64,000 nt of DNA from NORP240 sp046047495 (GTDB lineage: Bacteria > Pseudomonadota > Gammaproteobacteria > Pseudomonadales > Pseudohongiellaceae): contig JBJOHV010000026.1 of NCBI GenBank assembly GCA_046047495.1, positions 1 to 64,000 on the forward strand, written 5' to 3'. Made by a program: the position numbers and the translations under genes. The notes under the pieces were generated by a model. That model searched no databases. It was not told where the DNA came from and saw only the letters and a program-made list of their open reading frames with translations. Positions 1 through 8,913 of this stretch are shown in pieces; position 1 is the stretch's first letter; each line of letters starts with the position of its first letter.

Positions 1-34
1 TGATTGCCGTCACATGAACCCAAAATACCCACTT

Positions 35-62
35 TTGCTATTTTGTATCAAGTACTTATAAT
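35..62 (+). promoter_or_regulatory. Predicted sigma70 promoter of the Crp/Fnr-type regulator gene
   Basis: The -35 element TTGCTA (35-40) and a perfect -10 element TATAAT (57-62) are separated by 16 bases. They lie 80 bases upstream of the ATG at 142. This is a read-by-eye match with no experimental support. The untranslated leader would be about 70 bases. Confidence 0.55.
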
Positions 63-141
63 GCTTGCCCGGTAGCGGACCGCTGCCCTATTCGATCAGC
101 AGTACGACACTGAGCCGATCATTTAACAGGATCCAGACTTC

Positions 142-843
142 ATGGTGGTGACCCCGGAGCTGCTGGGTGCGTTTCCCATTTTCAAACCCCTGCCGCTTCC
201 TGTACTCACTCAGCTCGCCCAACAATCTGCCATTCGAAAATTTGCCCGGCGGGCCATCGTGCTCAATGCCGGCCAACGGGAATCCCATGTGTGTTTTTTG
301 TTTGAGGGCCGATTACAGGGTGTGGACTTCACGATCGATGGCCGCGAGGTAGGCCTGTTTTTCGTGGAGCCCGGCGATTTTTGCGGCGAATTGAGCCTGT
401 TCGATGACGGCCCCCAGCCGGAATACATCATCGCCCTGACGGCCGCCTTGACTGTGTTTGTGCCCATCGAGGCCCTGCGCGAGGTCATGTTGAAGAACGC
501 CAGTGTCGTCAATGTCCTGGGCAAGAAACTCGCCGCCAGGGTACGGCAAATGACCTTCCAGCGCTCCCTGCTGGGCCTGCCCAACATTGCCCAGCGGGTC
601 TGCTGCCAGCTGTGGAACCTGATCCCGGAACGGGACAAACAGCAGTTGCACAACCGTGTCATCAGTAATCCCCCCACCCACATGGAAATCGCCATCATGC
701 TGAATATCAGCCGCGAAACCGTAACCCGGGTGTTTCAGTCCCTGCAGACCCGGCAAATCGTCAAGCGTGACGGACCGACCCGTCTGGTGATAGTGGACCT
801 GCCAGGTCTGAAAAGCTTTGCAGAGGGGCGCGAGGAACTTTAG
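142..843 (+). CDS. Crp/Fnr-family transcriptional regulator
   Basis: This 233-residue protein has the length and layout of the Crp/Fnr family. An N-terminal cyclic-nucleotide-binding-type beta-barrel (about residues 15-125) is followed by a long dimer helix and a C-terminal winged helix-turn-helix containing THMEIAIMLNISRETVTRVF, which would contact DNA. The cysteines for an Fnr-type iron-sulfur cluster are absent from the N-terminus, so an oxygen-sensing [4Fe-4S] role is not supported. The ligand is unknown. The gene has its own predicted promoter. The type I secretion genes follow on the same strand after a 152-base gap, so control of that exporter is possible but is inference. Confidence 0.88.
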   Translation: MVVTPELLGAFPIFKPLPLPVLTQLAQQSAIRKFARRAIVLNAGQRESHVCFLFEGRLQGVDFTIDGREVGLFFVEPGDFCGELSLFDDGPQPEYIIALTAALTVFVPIEALREVMLKNASVVNVLGKKLAARVRQMTFQRSLLGLPNIAQRVCCQLWNLIPERDKQQLHNRVISNPPTHMEIAIMLNISRETVTRVFQSLQTRQIVKRDGPTRLVIVDLPGLKSFAEGREEL

Positions 844-995
844 CAATGGGCCGGGAGGCAGACATTGTAGGTACCTGGTCAATTGCGATGGGGGCGGGTC
901 AAATGGGTTACAATCCCGCAATTTTTCCGGTCGCGGGTTGAATTACCACCAATTCCCCCTCACTAAGGCATGCTTACGGATCAACGAACACCCCC

Positions 996-2735
996 ATGAA
1001 CATCAAAAACAAGCAAGGCCCCCGTTATACCGAACTGTTTGAGGCCATGAGGGCCATCAGGCACTACTTCATCTATGCGGGGGTGTTCAGCGCCGCCATC
1101 AATATCCTGATGCTGGTGCCCATCATCTACATGCTGCAGGTTTACGACCGGGTGGTCACCAGCGGCAGCCTGTCCACCCTGACCATGCTGACCCTGTTGA
1201 TGGTGGCCCTGCTGGCAGCTGCCGGCGGCTTCGAATGGGTACGCTCCATGATCCTCATCAGCGCCAGCAACCGGGTGGAGAAGGATCTGCGTGAACGGGT
1301 TTTTGACGCCACGTTCAAGCGCGGATTGCTGACCGGCGGGCCGGGCAATGCGTCCCTGCCCAACAATGATCTGACAGCGTTGCGCCAGTTTCTGACCGGT
1401 AACGGCCTGTTTGCCTTCTTCGATGCCCCCTGGTTTCCCATTTACATCGCCGTGATGTTCATGTTCCATCCCTGGTTTGGCGTGGTGGGTATCCTGGCAG
1501 GCATCCTGATGGTGGCGCTGGCCTGGGTCAACGAGGTGGTGACCACCAAGAAACTCAAGGATGCCAATGCCCAGGCCAACTGGGTCAGCAACCAGATCAC
1601 CGGTTCATTGCGCAACGCGGAGGTGATCGCCGCCATGGGCATGACCTCCGATATCCGCAAGCGTCAGGAAATTCGTTCGGACAAAGTGCTGGCACTGCAA
1701 ACCGAGGCCAGCAAATGGGCCGGTGTCATCGGCAATCTTTCCAAATCCTTTCGCCTGATCATCCAGTCATTGATTCTGGGACTGGGCGCCCTGCTGGCCC
1801 TGCGACAGGAGATTTCCCCAGGCATGATGATCGCCGGTTCCCTGTTGCTGGGTCGCGCCCTGGCACCCATCGACATTCTCGTCGGTACCTGGAAAGGGTT
1901 CGCGGTGGCACGCGCGCAATATGAACGCATCGGTCAGTTACTGGAAAATATTCCAGCCGACCAGGACACCATGAGCCTGCCCGCGCCCGAGGGCAATCTG
2001 AAAGTCGAGCAGGTGACCGTGATTCCTCCCGGTGCCCGGGTGCCTTCAGTGCGCAACGTTGACCTGGAGCTGCGAGCCGGGGAAGCACTCGGTATCGTCG
2101 GACCCAGTGCCTCGGGCAAATCCAGTCTGGCCCGTGCGATATTGGGAATATGGCAGCCGGCGGCGGGCAAAGTGCGTCTCGACGGCGCCGACATCGGTGC
2201 CTGGAACCGCCAGGAGCTGGGTCCTCACATTGGTTATCTGCCCCAGGACATCGAACTGTTCGATGGCTCCATTTCGGAAAACATCTGCCGCTTCGGCGAA
2301 ATCAATCCGGACAAGATCGTCGCCGCAGCCAGACTGGCCGGCGTGCACGACATGATCCTGCGGCTGCCCAACGGCTATGACACGGTGATCGGTGGTGCCG
2401 GCGGCGTGCTGTCCGGCGGTCAGCGACAGCGCATCGGCCTGGCCCGCGCCGTGTACGGCAATCCCTGTCTGCTGGTACTGGACGAACCCAACTCCAATCT
2501 GGATGACCAGGGTGAAAAGGAACTGGTGGTGGCGCTGCAGCGCATCAAGGCCCAGGGCTGCACGGTGATCGTCATCACCCACCGCACCATGGTGCTGCAG
2601 TGTGTGGATCGTATCCTGGTCATGAAGGAGGGCATGCCGGTGATGCTGGGTACCCGCGACCAGGTCATGGCGAAGTTGCTGGGCACTCCCGAGTCCCAGA
2701 TTCCCGCTCCCAGCAAAAGTCACAGCGCTGCGTGA
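996..2735 (+). CDS. Type I secretion ABC transporter/permease (PrtD type)
   Basis: This 579-residue inner-membrane protein fuses a six-helix ABC membrane domain (about residues 20-310) to a nucleotide-binding domain. Walker A is GPSASGKS (369-376), the signature is LSGGQRQ (472-478) and Walker B is LLVLDEP (492-498), followed by the H-loop in VIVITHR. The length and the lack of an N-terminal C39-like domain match the PrtD/AprD class, which exports RTX proteases, lipases and S-layer-like proteins in one step. It is followed 28 bases later by the adaptor gene and then the outer-membrane gene, giving a complete three-part exporter. No substrate gene with RTX repeats is visible in the window. Confidence 0.93.
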   Translation: MNIKNKQGPRYTELFEAMRAIRHYFIYAGVFSAAINILMLVPIIYMLQVYDRVVTSGSLSTLTMLTLLMVALLAAAGGFEWVRSMILISASNRVEKDLRERVFDATFKRGLLTGGPGNASLPNNDLTALRQFLTGNGLFAFFDAPWFPIYIAVMFMFHPWFGVVGILAGILMVALAWVNEVVTTKKLKDANAQANWVSNQITGSLRNAEVIAAMGMTSDIRKRQEIRSDKVLALQTEASKWAGVIGNLSKSFRLIIQSLILGLGALLALRQEISPGMMIAGSLLLGRALAPIDILVGTWKGFAVARAQYERIGQLLENIPADQDTMSLPAPEGNLKVEQVTVIPPGARVPSVRNVDLELRAGEALGIVGPSASGKSSLARAILGIWQPAAGKVRLDGADIGAWNRQELGPHIGYLPQDIELFDGSISENICRFGEINPDKIVAAARLAGVHDMILRLPNGYDTVIGGAGGVLSGGQRQRIGLARAVYGNPCLLVLDEPNSNLDDQGEKELVVALQRIKAQGCTVIVITHRTMVLQCVDRILVMKEGMPVMLGTRDQVMAKLLGTPESQIPAPSKSHSAA

Positions 2736-2763
2736 TGCAGCCCGTCAACCCTCGGAATAAGTA

Positions 2764-4098
2764 ATGGCCATCATCGATATCAAACCCGATCAGGTGCTGC
2801 GAGAGGAAGAACCCTATGCTGTGGAAACCAGCATGGCTTTCCCCCTGCGGGTGGGCATGATCATTTTCTTCCTGGTATTCGGCGTTTTCGGTGTGTGGGC
2901 GGCCCTGGCACCCATCGAGGGTGCCGCCCATGGACCCGGTATCGTCACCGTCAAGTCCTACCGCAAACTCGTCCAGCATCTGGAGGGCGGCATCGTAAAG
3001 TCGATCCTGGTGCAGAATGGTGATCACGTGGTGGAGGGCCAGCCCCTGCTGGAACTGGACGACACCCAGGCCGCCGCCCAACTGGAAATCGCCACGGCGC
3101 AGTTCATCGCCAACAAGGCGGCGGAGGCCCGCCTGATGGCGGAACGGGATGGACTGGACAGCGTGCGCTATCCCGATTCCCTGCTGGCCGACGACGTCAA
3201 CGCCCGCTCCGAAATCGAGGCCCAGGATGCCATTTTCCGCACCCGCAAAGCCGCCTACGAAGGCGGCATCGAGGTGCTGGAGCAGCGCATCGAACAGTTG
3301 GAATCCCGTTTGGTCGGCCTGCGGGCACTCAAGGAGAGCAAGGACATTCTCGCCCGCTCTTTCGCCGAGGAACTGGAAGATGTGCGAGTGCTGCTGAGCC
3401 AGGGTTTTTCCGATCGCACCCGGCTGCGGGAGCTGGAGCGCAATTATGCGCAATTCAGCGGTGAGGCGGCCGAGCTGACCGCCACCATCTCCACCACGGA
3501 AATGCAGATCGGGGAAACCCGCCTGGAAATTCTGCAACAACAAAACGAGTTCCAGAACCAGGTGGCCAGCCAGCTGGGCGAAACCCAGACCAATCTGCGG
3601 GACATCACCGAAAGGGTCAATGCATTGCAGGATGTGGTATCCCGCACCGTAATCCGCGCGTCGGTAGACGGCATTGTGCAGGGCATGCAGGTGCATACCA
3701 TCGGCGGCGTCATACACGGTGGCACTCCCATTGCGGAGATCATTCCCCAGACCGAAGAACTGGTGATCGAGGCGCAGATCTCGCCCCTGGACATCGACCG
3801 GGTGGCGGAAGGACAGGAAGCCACCATCCGCTTCTCCGCGTTTGGCAGCAAGGTGCCCACAATATTCGGCCGGGTCGCCACCCTGTCTGCCGACGCCATT
3901 ACGGATCAGCGCACGGGCATGACCTATTACCAGGCCCGGGTGGAAGTGACCGAGGAAGGCATGTCCAATCTGGGCGACCTGGTGATGGTGCCCGGTATGC
4001 CGGCCGAGGTTTTCATCGCCACGGGCTCGCGCACGTTCCTGCAGTATCTTTTCAAGCCATTCACCAACGCCATGGCCCGCAGTTTCATCGAAGATTGA
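2764..4098 (+). CDS. Type I secretion periplasmic adaptor (HlyD/PrtE family)
   Basis: This 444-residue membrane-fusion protein has a short cytoplasmic N-terminus and one transmembrane segment (about residues 30-52). A biotinyl-lipoyl-like half motif follows (LEGGIVKSILVQNGDHVVEG), then a long coiled-coil hairpin (about 95-285), the second lipoyl half and a beta-barrel domain. It would bridge the inner-membrane ABC protein to the outer-membrane channel. The ATG at 2764 is preceded by a weak GGA ribosome-binding stretch. It lies between the ABC gene and the TolC-like gene in the same direction, the standard order for prtD-prtE-prtF operons. Confidence 0.93.
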   Translation: MAIIDIKPDQVLREEEPYAVETSMAFPLRVGMIIFFLVFGVFGVWAALAPIEGAAHGPGIVTVKSYRKLVQHLEGGIVKSILVQNGDHVVEGQPLLELDDTQAAAQLEIATAQFIANKAAEARLMAERDGLDSVRYPDSLLADDVNARSEIEAQDAIFRTRKAAYEGGIEVLEQRIEQLESRLVGLRALKESKDILARSFAEELEDVRVLLSQGFSDRTRLRELERNYAQFSGEAAELTATISTTEMQIGETRLEILQQQNEFQNQVASQLGETQTNLRDITERVNALQDVVSRTVIRASVDGIVQGMQVHTIGGVIHGGTPIAEIIPQTEELVIEAQISPLDIDRVAEGQEATIRFSAFGSKVPTIFGRVATLSADAITDQRTGMTYYQARVEVTEEGMSNLGDLVMVPGMPAEVFIATGSRTFLQYLFKPFTNAMARSFIED

Positions 4099-4121
4099 TA
4101 TACGGACTGAATAGAAGACCG

Positions 4122-5468
4122 ATGACGATTTCCAATGCCTTGCGTAACACCATAACAGGACTGGGGCTGCTGCTGGCGCTGGTGTCACCCTCCTTCGGTG
4201 CCGAGAATGCCGCCGCGGAGAGTCTGTCGCTGGAGGACTTTTTCTCCGCCGCCCTTGAGTACAGCCCCAAATTGCGCATCGCCGCAGACCGGGTGGATAT
4301 CGGCTCAGCCCGGCGCCAGGCCGCCAACGGCCGACTGCTTCCCCAGTTGGCAGCCAACGCCAATGTGTCGGAAAACCGCCGCGACATCCTCAACCGGATC
4401 GAAGAATACCCCGGTCAGCGCTATTCCCTGCAGCTGACCCAGGTGCTGTTCAACTGGCAGACCTTTGCCGCACGCAGTCAGGCCTATCTGGTGGAGGATC
4501 AGCTGGAGGCCGAGTACTACAACGAGCTGTCCGTATTGCTCACCGATGTGGCCGAGAAGTATTTCAATGTGCTGCAGGCGGAGGATGCTCTCACCTCCAT
4601 CCGCTCGGAACTGGAGGCGGTCACCAACCAGTTGAGCCTGGTGCAGAGTTACTACGATCGCCAACTGACACAGATCACGGACCTGTATGAAGCCCAGGCC
4701 ACCCTGGCGGCAGTGCAGGCAGAACAACTGGCTCGTCAGAGCGAACTGGAGCTGGCCAGGGATGCCCTGCGTTCCGTGTCCGGCCTGGCGGCCGGCGGCC
4801 TTTATCGGCTCAGCGATGAGGTGCAGGTCCCGGCCGTGGAAAACAGTGTCAACTACTGGGTGGAGCAGGCCCAGGCTTCCAGTCATCTGATCCGGGCCCG
4901 GGAATACGCCATGCAGGCAGCGGAGAAACGCATCGATGAGTCCCGCGGCGCCTATATGCCGCGGGTGAGCTTTGTAGTTACCCGGCAGAATTCCGAGCTG
5001 GGCTACGACAATGCGCTGATCCCTCGCACCGACACCACCTATGTGGGGGTGGATGTCTCCATTCCGCTCTACACCGGCGGCAGCATAAAAGCCGGCGTCA
5101 GCGAGGCCATGAGCCAGCACAATATTGCGGAGAACGAATTACGTCAGGTGGAGCTGGAAGTGGGGGAACGCACCCGTGCCGCCTACCTGCGGGCCCAGTA
5201 CAACCAGTCCCGCACCCAGGCCGCACAGCGGCTGGCGGAGTCCACCGCCCTGGCTGCCCAGGCAATGCAACAGGGCTTCGAGCTGGGCACGGTCAACAGT
5301 GTGGATGTACTCAACGCCCTGCGGGATCAGTTCCGCGCCGAGCGGGATCTGCAACAGGCCCGCTATGAACATGTGAAGTCCCTGCTGGTGCTCAAGCGGG
5401 AAGCAGGCACCCTGGTGGCTGACGATCTGCTTGACGTGAGTTCCTGGCTGGTGGCGCCCCAGGAGTAA
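4122..5468 (+). CDS. TolC-family outer-membrane secretion channel
   Basis: The 448-residue product has a signal peptide ending near residue 27 (SPSFGA) and two repeated TolC-type helical/beta modules, as expected for an outer-membrane efflux protein that forms a trimeric channel. I chose the ATG at 4122 because it begins directly with the signal peptide. An upstream in-frame codon at 4095 overlaps the adaptor gene and would add nine unrelated residues. The gene follows the adaptor by 23 bases. It is most likely dedicated to the type I exporter, though a role with other efflux pumps cannot be excluded. Confidence 0.9.
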   Translation: MTISNALRNTITGLGLLLALVSPSFGAENAAAESLSLEDFFSAALEYSPKLRIAADRVDIGSARRQAANGRLLPQLAANANVSENRRDILNRIEEYPGQRYSLQLTQVLFNWQTFAARSQAYLVEDQLEAEYYNELSVLLTDVAEKYFNVLQAEDALTSIRSELEAVTNQLSLVQSYYDRQLTQITDLYEAQATLAAVQAEQLARQSELELARDALRSVSGLAAGGLYRLSDEVQVPAVENSVNYWVEQAQASSHLIRAREYAMQAAEKRIDESRGAYMPRVSFVVTRQNSELGYDNALIPRTDTTYVGVDVSIPLYTGGSIKAGVSEAMSQHNIAENELRQVELEVGERTRAAYLRAQYNQSRTQAAQRLAESTALAAQAMQQGFELGTVNSVDVLNALRDQFRAERDLQQARYEHVKSLLVLKREAGTLVADDLLDVSSWLVAPQE

Positions 5469-5475
5469 GCCGCCC

Positions 5476-5979
5476 ATGGCCGAGCTGCAGCGCATCACCA
5501 ACGAATACCTGGAAACCGAGGACCGCCTGCGCCTCACCGGGGAGTCGGGTCAGGGCGAGGTGGTTTCCCTGTGGCTCACCCAACGACTGGTGCTGCGCCT
5601 GCTACCCCATCTGCTGGACTACCTGAATCAGTCCATTGCCGAGAACACCAAGGCCAAAACCCTGGTGCAGGGTTTTGCCCAGCAATCCGCCATGACCGGG
5701 CTGGCCACCCAGCCTCCGGTGCAGGCCCAATCCGATGCGCAGCCCTGGTTGGTGACCGAAGTGGACGTGAGCCATGCACCTCCCCACGTCGCCATTCATC
5801 TGAAAGGTCTCCAGGGGCAGCGGGCCAGCCTCAGCATGGAATACCGGCAGTTGCGCCAATGGCTGGCCATCATTCGAGGGTTATGGCAGCAGGCCCAATG
5901 GCCTGATGACATCTGGCCCCAGTGGATGAACGAAACCTTGCCGACCACGGCTACCCAGGCCGGCAAGGCCGTGCACTAA
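5476..5979 (+). CDS. Hypothetical protein at the end of the type I secretion operon
   Basis: I do not recognise this 167-residue protein. It has no signal peptide and no transmembrane segment. It looks soluble and cytoplasmic, with an amphipathic N-terminal half (EYLETEDRLRL, then a leucine-rich stretch RLVLRLLPHLLDYL) and a C-terminal half rich in Trp and Gln (residues 130-155). It starts 7 bases after the channel gene stops, on the same strand, so it is almost certainly co-transcribed with the exporter. A role in substrate handling, as a chaperone or an assembly or regulatory factor, is only a guess from position. Coding is supported by tight spacing and ordinary composition. Confidence 0.72.
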   Translation: MAELQRITNEYLETEDRLRLTGESGQGEVVSLWLTQRLVLRLLPHLLDYLNQSIAENTKAKTLVQGFAQQSAMTGLATQPPVQAQSDAQPWLVTEVDVSHAPPHVAIHLKGLQGQRASLSMEYRQLRQWLAIIRGLWQQAQWPDDIWPQWMNETLPTTATQAGKAVH

Positions 5980-5992
5980 CTGGTTTCGCTGC

Positions 5993-6724
5993 TCAGCGAT
6001 AGAGCTCCACCACCTGGTGCACCACGTCCAGCAGCGGCTGCTGCAGATCCTCCACCTCGAACAGATAGAAAGCCTCAGCATGAGTCACAGCGGCCGGCAG
6101 AGTGAAGGTGCGTGTGATGTTCATGGCGGTGATCAGGTCGGGGTAGTTGTTCTGGCCATTCTGGCTCACATAGACGGCCATGGCCTGTTGCTTGCTGGCC
6201 AGCTGGGCGCTGATATCGATCAGCCGGTTGGTGGGGTTCTGCACACTGATCTCATAGGCCAGGGCCGCGGGGGGCGAGGGCAGTTGGGCCAGCACCTGCC
6301 ATACCAGCAAAGCCGTCATGCGGTGATCGGGATGCAACTCCAGGGGGCCGGGAAAAAACACGCTGGCCGGCTCCAGGCCAGTGATGGCAGCGCGAATCCT
6401 GTCCAGCAACCGGGGTGAAGGAGCCAGACCCCGGTCCGGCTCGGTCCAACAACTGAGGGAGGTGACCCCCAGCAGCTCCGTGGCCTGCTGCACCTCCCGG
6501 TGACGGGTGCGCACCAGATCGGGCTCATTGCCTCCCAGAGCCCCATCGGTCAGCACGATCACATGGGTCTCGATGCCGGCATCGGCCGCCTTGCGCAGGC
6601 TGCCCCCCATGCCAAACGTCTCATCATCCGCGTGGGGGGCAAACACCAGCCAGGGTCCGCCCGGCAAGGGTCCGGCCTCGTAGGGTACCAGCAGGTGTTC
6701 CGGATTCAGCATAGGCAGTTTCAC
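5993..6724 (-). CDS. PIG-L family (LmbE-like) deacetylase
   Basis: This 243-residue protein has the zinc-binding signature of N-acetylglucosaminyl deacetylases. PHADDETFGMGG near residue 30 is a variant of the usual HPDDE motif, and a second metal/catalytic motif HPDHRMTA lies near residue 137. Family members remove acetyl groups from GlcNAc-containing lipids, cell-wall sugars or small thiols. The substrate here is unknown. The start is GTG at 6724, with an alternative ATG at 6712 four codons in. It is convergent with the type I secretion operon (13-base gap) and divergent from the ABC polysaccharide exporter, so modification of an exported glycan is plausible but unproven. Confidence 0.85.
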   Translation of the reverse strand: MKLPMLNPEHLLVPYEAGPLPGGPWLVFAPHADDETFGMGGSLRKAADAGIETHVIVLTDGALGGNEPDLVRTRHREVQQATELLGVTSLSCWTEPDRGLAPSPRLLDRIRAAITGLEPASVFFPGPLELHPDHRMTALLVWQVLAQLPSPPAALAYEISVQNPTNRLIDISAQLASKQQAMAVYVSQNGQNNYPDLITAMNITRTFTLPAAVTHAEAFYLFEVEDLQQPLLDVVHQVVELYR

Positions 6725-6852
6725 TTCGATTGCAGGATGACTTGGCAGGGGCCCGCATTATACCGTCGGGATGGCAGATGTTTTAGGCTTTTGCGGCGAT
6801 TCATGGTTAAATTCGCAGCCGTGAAAGCTGGCTGCCCGCCGCGGATTCTGGG

Positions 6853-7683
6853 ATGTTCTTCACTTCTTTGTTCACAACCTTCATCGCCACATTGCGCCAG
6901 TGGGTACTGACACCGGTCACCCATTACCGCCTGTTTCACAATTTCGTGCGGCAGGATTTCAGCGGTCAGTATGCCGGCTCAATGGGCGGCTTTCTGTGGC
7001 TGTTCGTCACCCCCATTGTCCACATCTGCATCTACGCCTTCGTGTTCCGCTTTGTGTTCGGGGTACGGGCTCCCGCCGAATTCGGCCAGACCAGTTTCGT
7101 GATCTTCATGATGGTGGGATACCTGCCCTGGTTCGCCTTCGCCGAGGCCCTGGGCAGGGCCCCCGCCATGCTGCTGGAAAAGGCGCCCCTGATAACAAAG
7201 GTTATGTTGCCGGTGCAGATCATCCCGGTCAGCGGCGGCCTGATTCCCTATCTGACCCATGGCATCGGTTTCGGCCTGTTGCTGGTGTTCCTGGCCCTCA
7301 GCGGCTACCTGTCCTGGTACTGGCTGCTGATCCCCGTGGTGTTCGTCCTGCAATTGCTGTTCACCCTGGGCCTGGTTGCCCTGCTGTCCGCCTTTTGCGT
7401 GTTCCTGCGGGATCTGCAGCAGCTGGTGGCCCTGCTCATCACCACCTGGTTCTTCCTGACCCCCATCGTGTACCCCATCACCATCATCCAGAACGAGACC
7501 ATACGCAATCTGTACTACTTCAACCCCATGCACAGTTTCGTGGAGCTGTATCGCCAGATCATTCTGGGGGAGGCTTTCCCCCTGTTGAATTTTGAGATCG
7601 TGGTCAGCGTCAGCCTGCTGAGTTACCTGCTGGGAGGCTGGGTGTTCATGCGCATCAAGCACGCCTTCGGGGATGTGTTGTAG
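6853..7683 (+). CDS. ABC-2 type polysaccharide exporter, permease (Wzm-like)
   Basis: The product is 276 residues with six predicted transmembrane segments and the ABC-2 membrane fold. The N-terminus carries the typical motif RQDFSGQYAGSMGGFLW, seen in O-antigen and capsule export permeases (Wzm/KpsM/TagG group). It would form a dimer in the inner membrane and pass a lipid-linked polysaccharide to the periplasm. The ATP-binding partner begins 10 bases downstream. No glycosyltransferase or sugar-nucleotide gene lies nearby, so its cargo is not known. It is divergent from the PIG-L gene, with about 130 bases between them. Confidence 0.9.
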   Translation: MFFTSLFTTFIATLRQWVLTPVTHYRLFHNFVRQDFSGQYAGSMGGFLWLFVTPIVHICIYAFVFRFVFGVRAPAEFGQTSFVIFMMVGYLPWFAFAEALGRAPAMLLEKAPLITKVMLPVQIIPVSGGLIPYLTHGIGFGLLLVFLALSGYLSWYWLLIPVVFVLQLLFTLGLVALLSAFCVFLRDLQQLVALLITTWFFLTPIVYPITIIQNETIRNLYYFNPMHSFVELYRQIILGEAFPLLNFEIVVSVSLLSYLLGGWVFMRIKHAFGDVL

Positions 7684-7693
7684 GATCACCCCC

Positions 7694-8905
7694 ATGCACA
7701 GAGTCACGGTACAGAACCTTTACAAGGAATTTCGCATCTACGAGCGCCCCAAGGACCGCCTGACGGAAATAATCCTGCGGCGGCCCATGCACAAGGTTTA
7801 TCACGTACTGAACGACATCTCATTCTCGGTGCTCAACGGCAAGAGCCTGGGCATCGTGGGTGACAACGGTGCCGGCAAGTCCACCCTGCTGAAGCTGTTG
7901 GTCGGCACCCTGCAACCCACCGCCGGTCAGATCAGCATCGCCGGGCAGGTGGCCGCTCTGCTGGAGCTGGGAGCCGGTTTTCATCCTGAATTCACCGGTC
8001 GCCGCAATATCTATCTCAACGCGTCCCTGTTGGGGGTGCCGGATGACAACATTCCGGAGCTGGAGAACGACATCATCGAATTCTCGGAGCTGGATTATTT
8101 CATCGATCGCCCGGTCAAGACGTATTCCTCCGGCATGTATGTGCGACTGGCATTCTCAATCGCCACCATGGTGCGGCCGGACGTGCTGGTGATCGACGAG
8201 GCGCTGTCCGTCGGCGACCTGGCGTTCCAGAAGAAGTGTGTGGACCGCATGAACCGGTTCCGCCAGGAACAAAAAACCATGGTGTTCTGCAGTCACTCCA
8301 TGTACCACGTGCAACAGCTGTGCGACAACGCCATCTGGATCGACAAGGGCAGCATCCGCGCCTACGGCACCAGTGACGAGGTGGTGGGAATTTACGAGGA
8401 CCATTGCAACAGCAAGAAGGTTTACCACAGCATCACCGAAGACATCCCCGTCGAGGCACAGGCAGCGGAAGAAGGCGTGAAGCAGCGGGACTGCCGCATC
8501 CTGTCAGTCCATGTGCGCGACCCGGAGGGACAGGAGATCACCGTCATTCCGCCCCTGAGCGATCTGGTGTGTCAGATGGAAGTGGAAGTCCTGGGGGACA
8601 ACGTGGAAGGCAATTTCGGCTTTGCCTTCATGAAGTCCACCGAAGAGGTGATTGCCTCATTCCTCACCACCGATATCCAGGGGGTGCACAAGGGGCCCTT
8701 CATGCGGGGCGAGAAGATCACGGTCACCATCCGCATCGAAAGCATCGCCATGCGGGTGGGGCAGTTTTACGTACTGGGCGGTGTGGCGGATCGCAGCGGC
8801 CTGCTGTGGTATGAAACCAGACCCAGCAAGCCTCTGCAGATGGAGGCCAATCGGGGCGTGGGTTCCTTCGCCATGAAGTCTTCCTGGCAGGTGGAGCAGG
8901 GCTGA
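7694..8905 (+). CDS. ABC polysaccharide exporter, ATP-binding protein with Wzt-type C-terminal domain
   Basis: This 403-residue protein has an N-terminal ABC ATPase domain with Walker A GDNGAGKST, the signature YSSGMYVRLAF and Walker B VLVIDEALSVGD. This is the exact style of Wzt/TagH/KpsT exporters. After about residue 245 there is an extra beta-rich region of about 155 residues. In Wzt this region recognises the modified end of the O-antigen chain, so the cargo is probably a capped glycan. I prefer the ATG at 7694. An in-frame codon at 7673 lies inside the permease gene. The gene ends 8 bases from the convergent type II operon. Confidence 0.9.
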   Translation: MHRVTVQNLYKEFRIYERPKDRLTEIILRRPMHKVYHVLNDISFSVLNGKSLGIVGDNGAGKSTLLKLLVGTLQPTAGQISIAGQVAALLELGAGFHPEFTGRRNIYLNASLLGVPDDNIPELENDIIEFSELDYFIDRPVKTYSSGMYVRLAFSIATMVRPDVLVIDEALSVGDLAFQKKCVDRMNRFRQEQKTMVFCSHSMYHVQQLCDNAIWIDKGSIRAYGTSDEVVGIYEDHCNSKKVYHSITEDIPVEAQAAEEGVKQRDCRILSVHVRDPEGQEITVIPPLSDLVCQMEVEVLGDNVEGNFGFAFMKSTEEVIASFLTTDIQGVHKGPFMRGEKITVTIRIESIAMRVGQFYVLGGVADRSGLLWYETRPSKPLQMEANRGVGSFAMKSSWQVEQG

Positions 8906-8913
8906 GCCAAACC

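Noticed and set aside
2665..4188. A 507-codon minus-strand frame opposite the HlyD-type adaptor
   Set aside because: The adaptor on the plus strand has clear motifs; the antisense frame is a codon-bias shadow.
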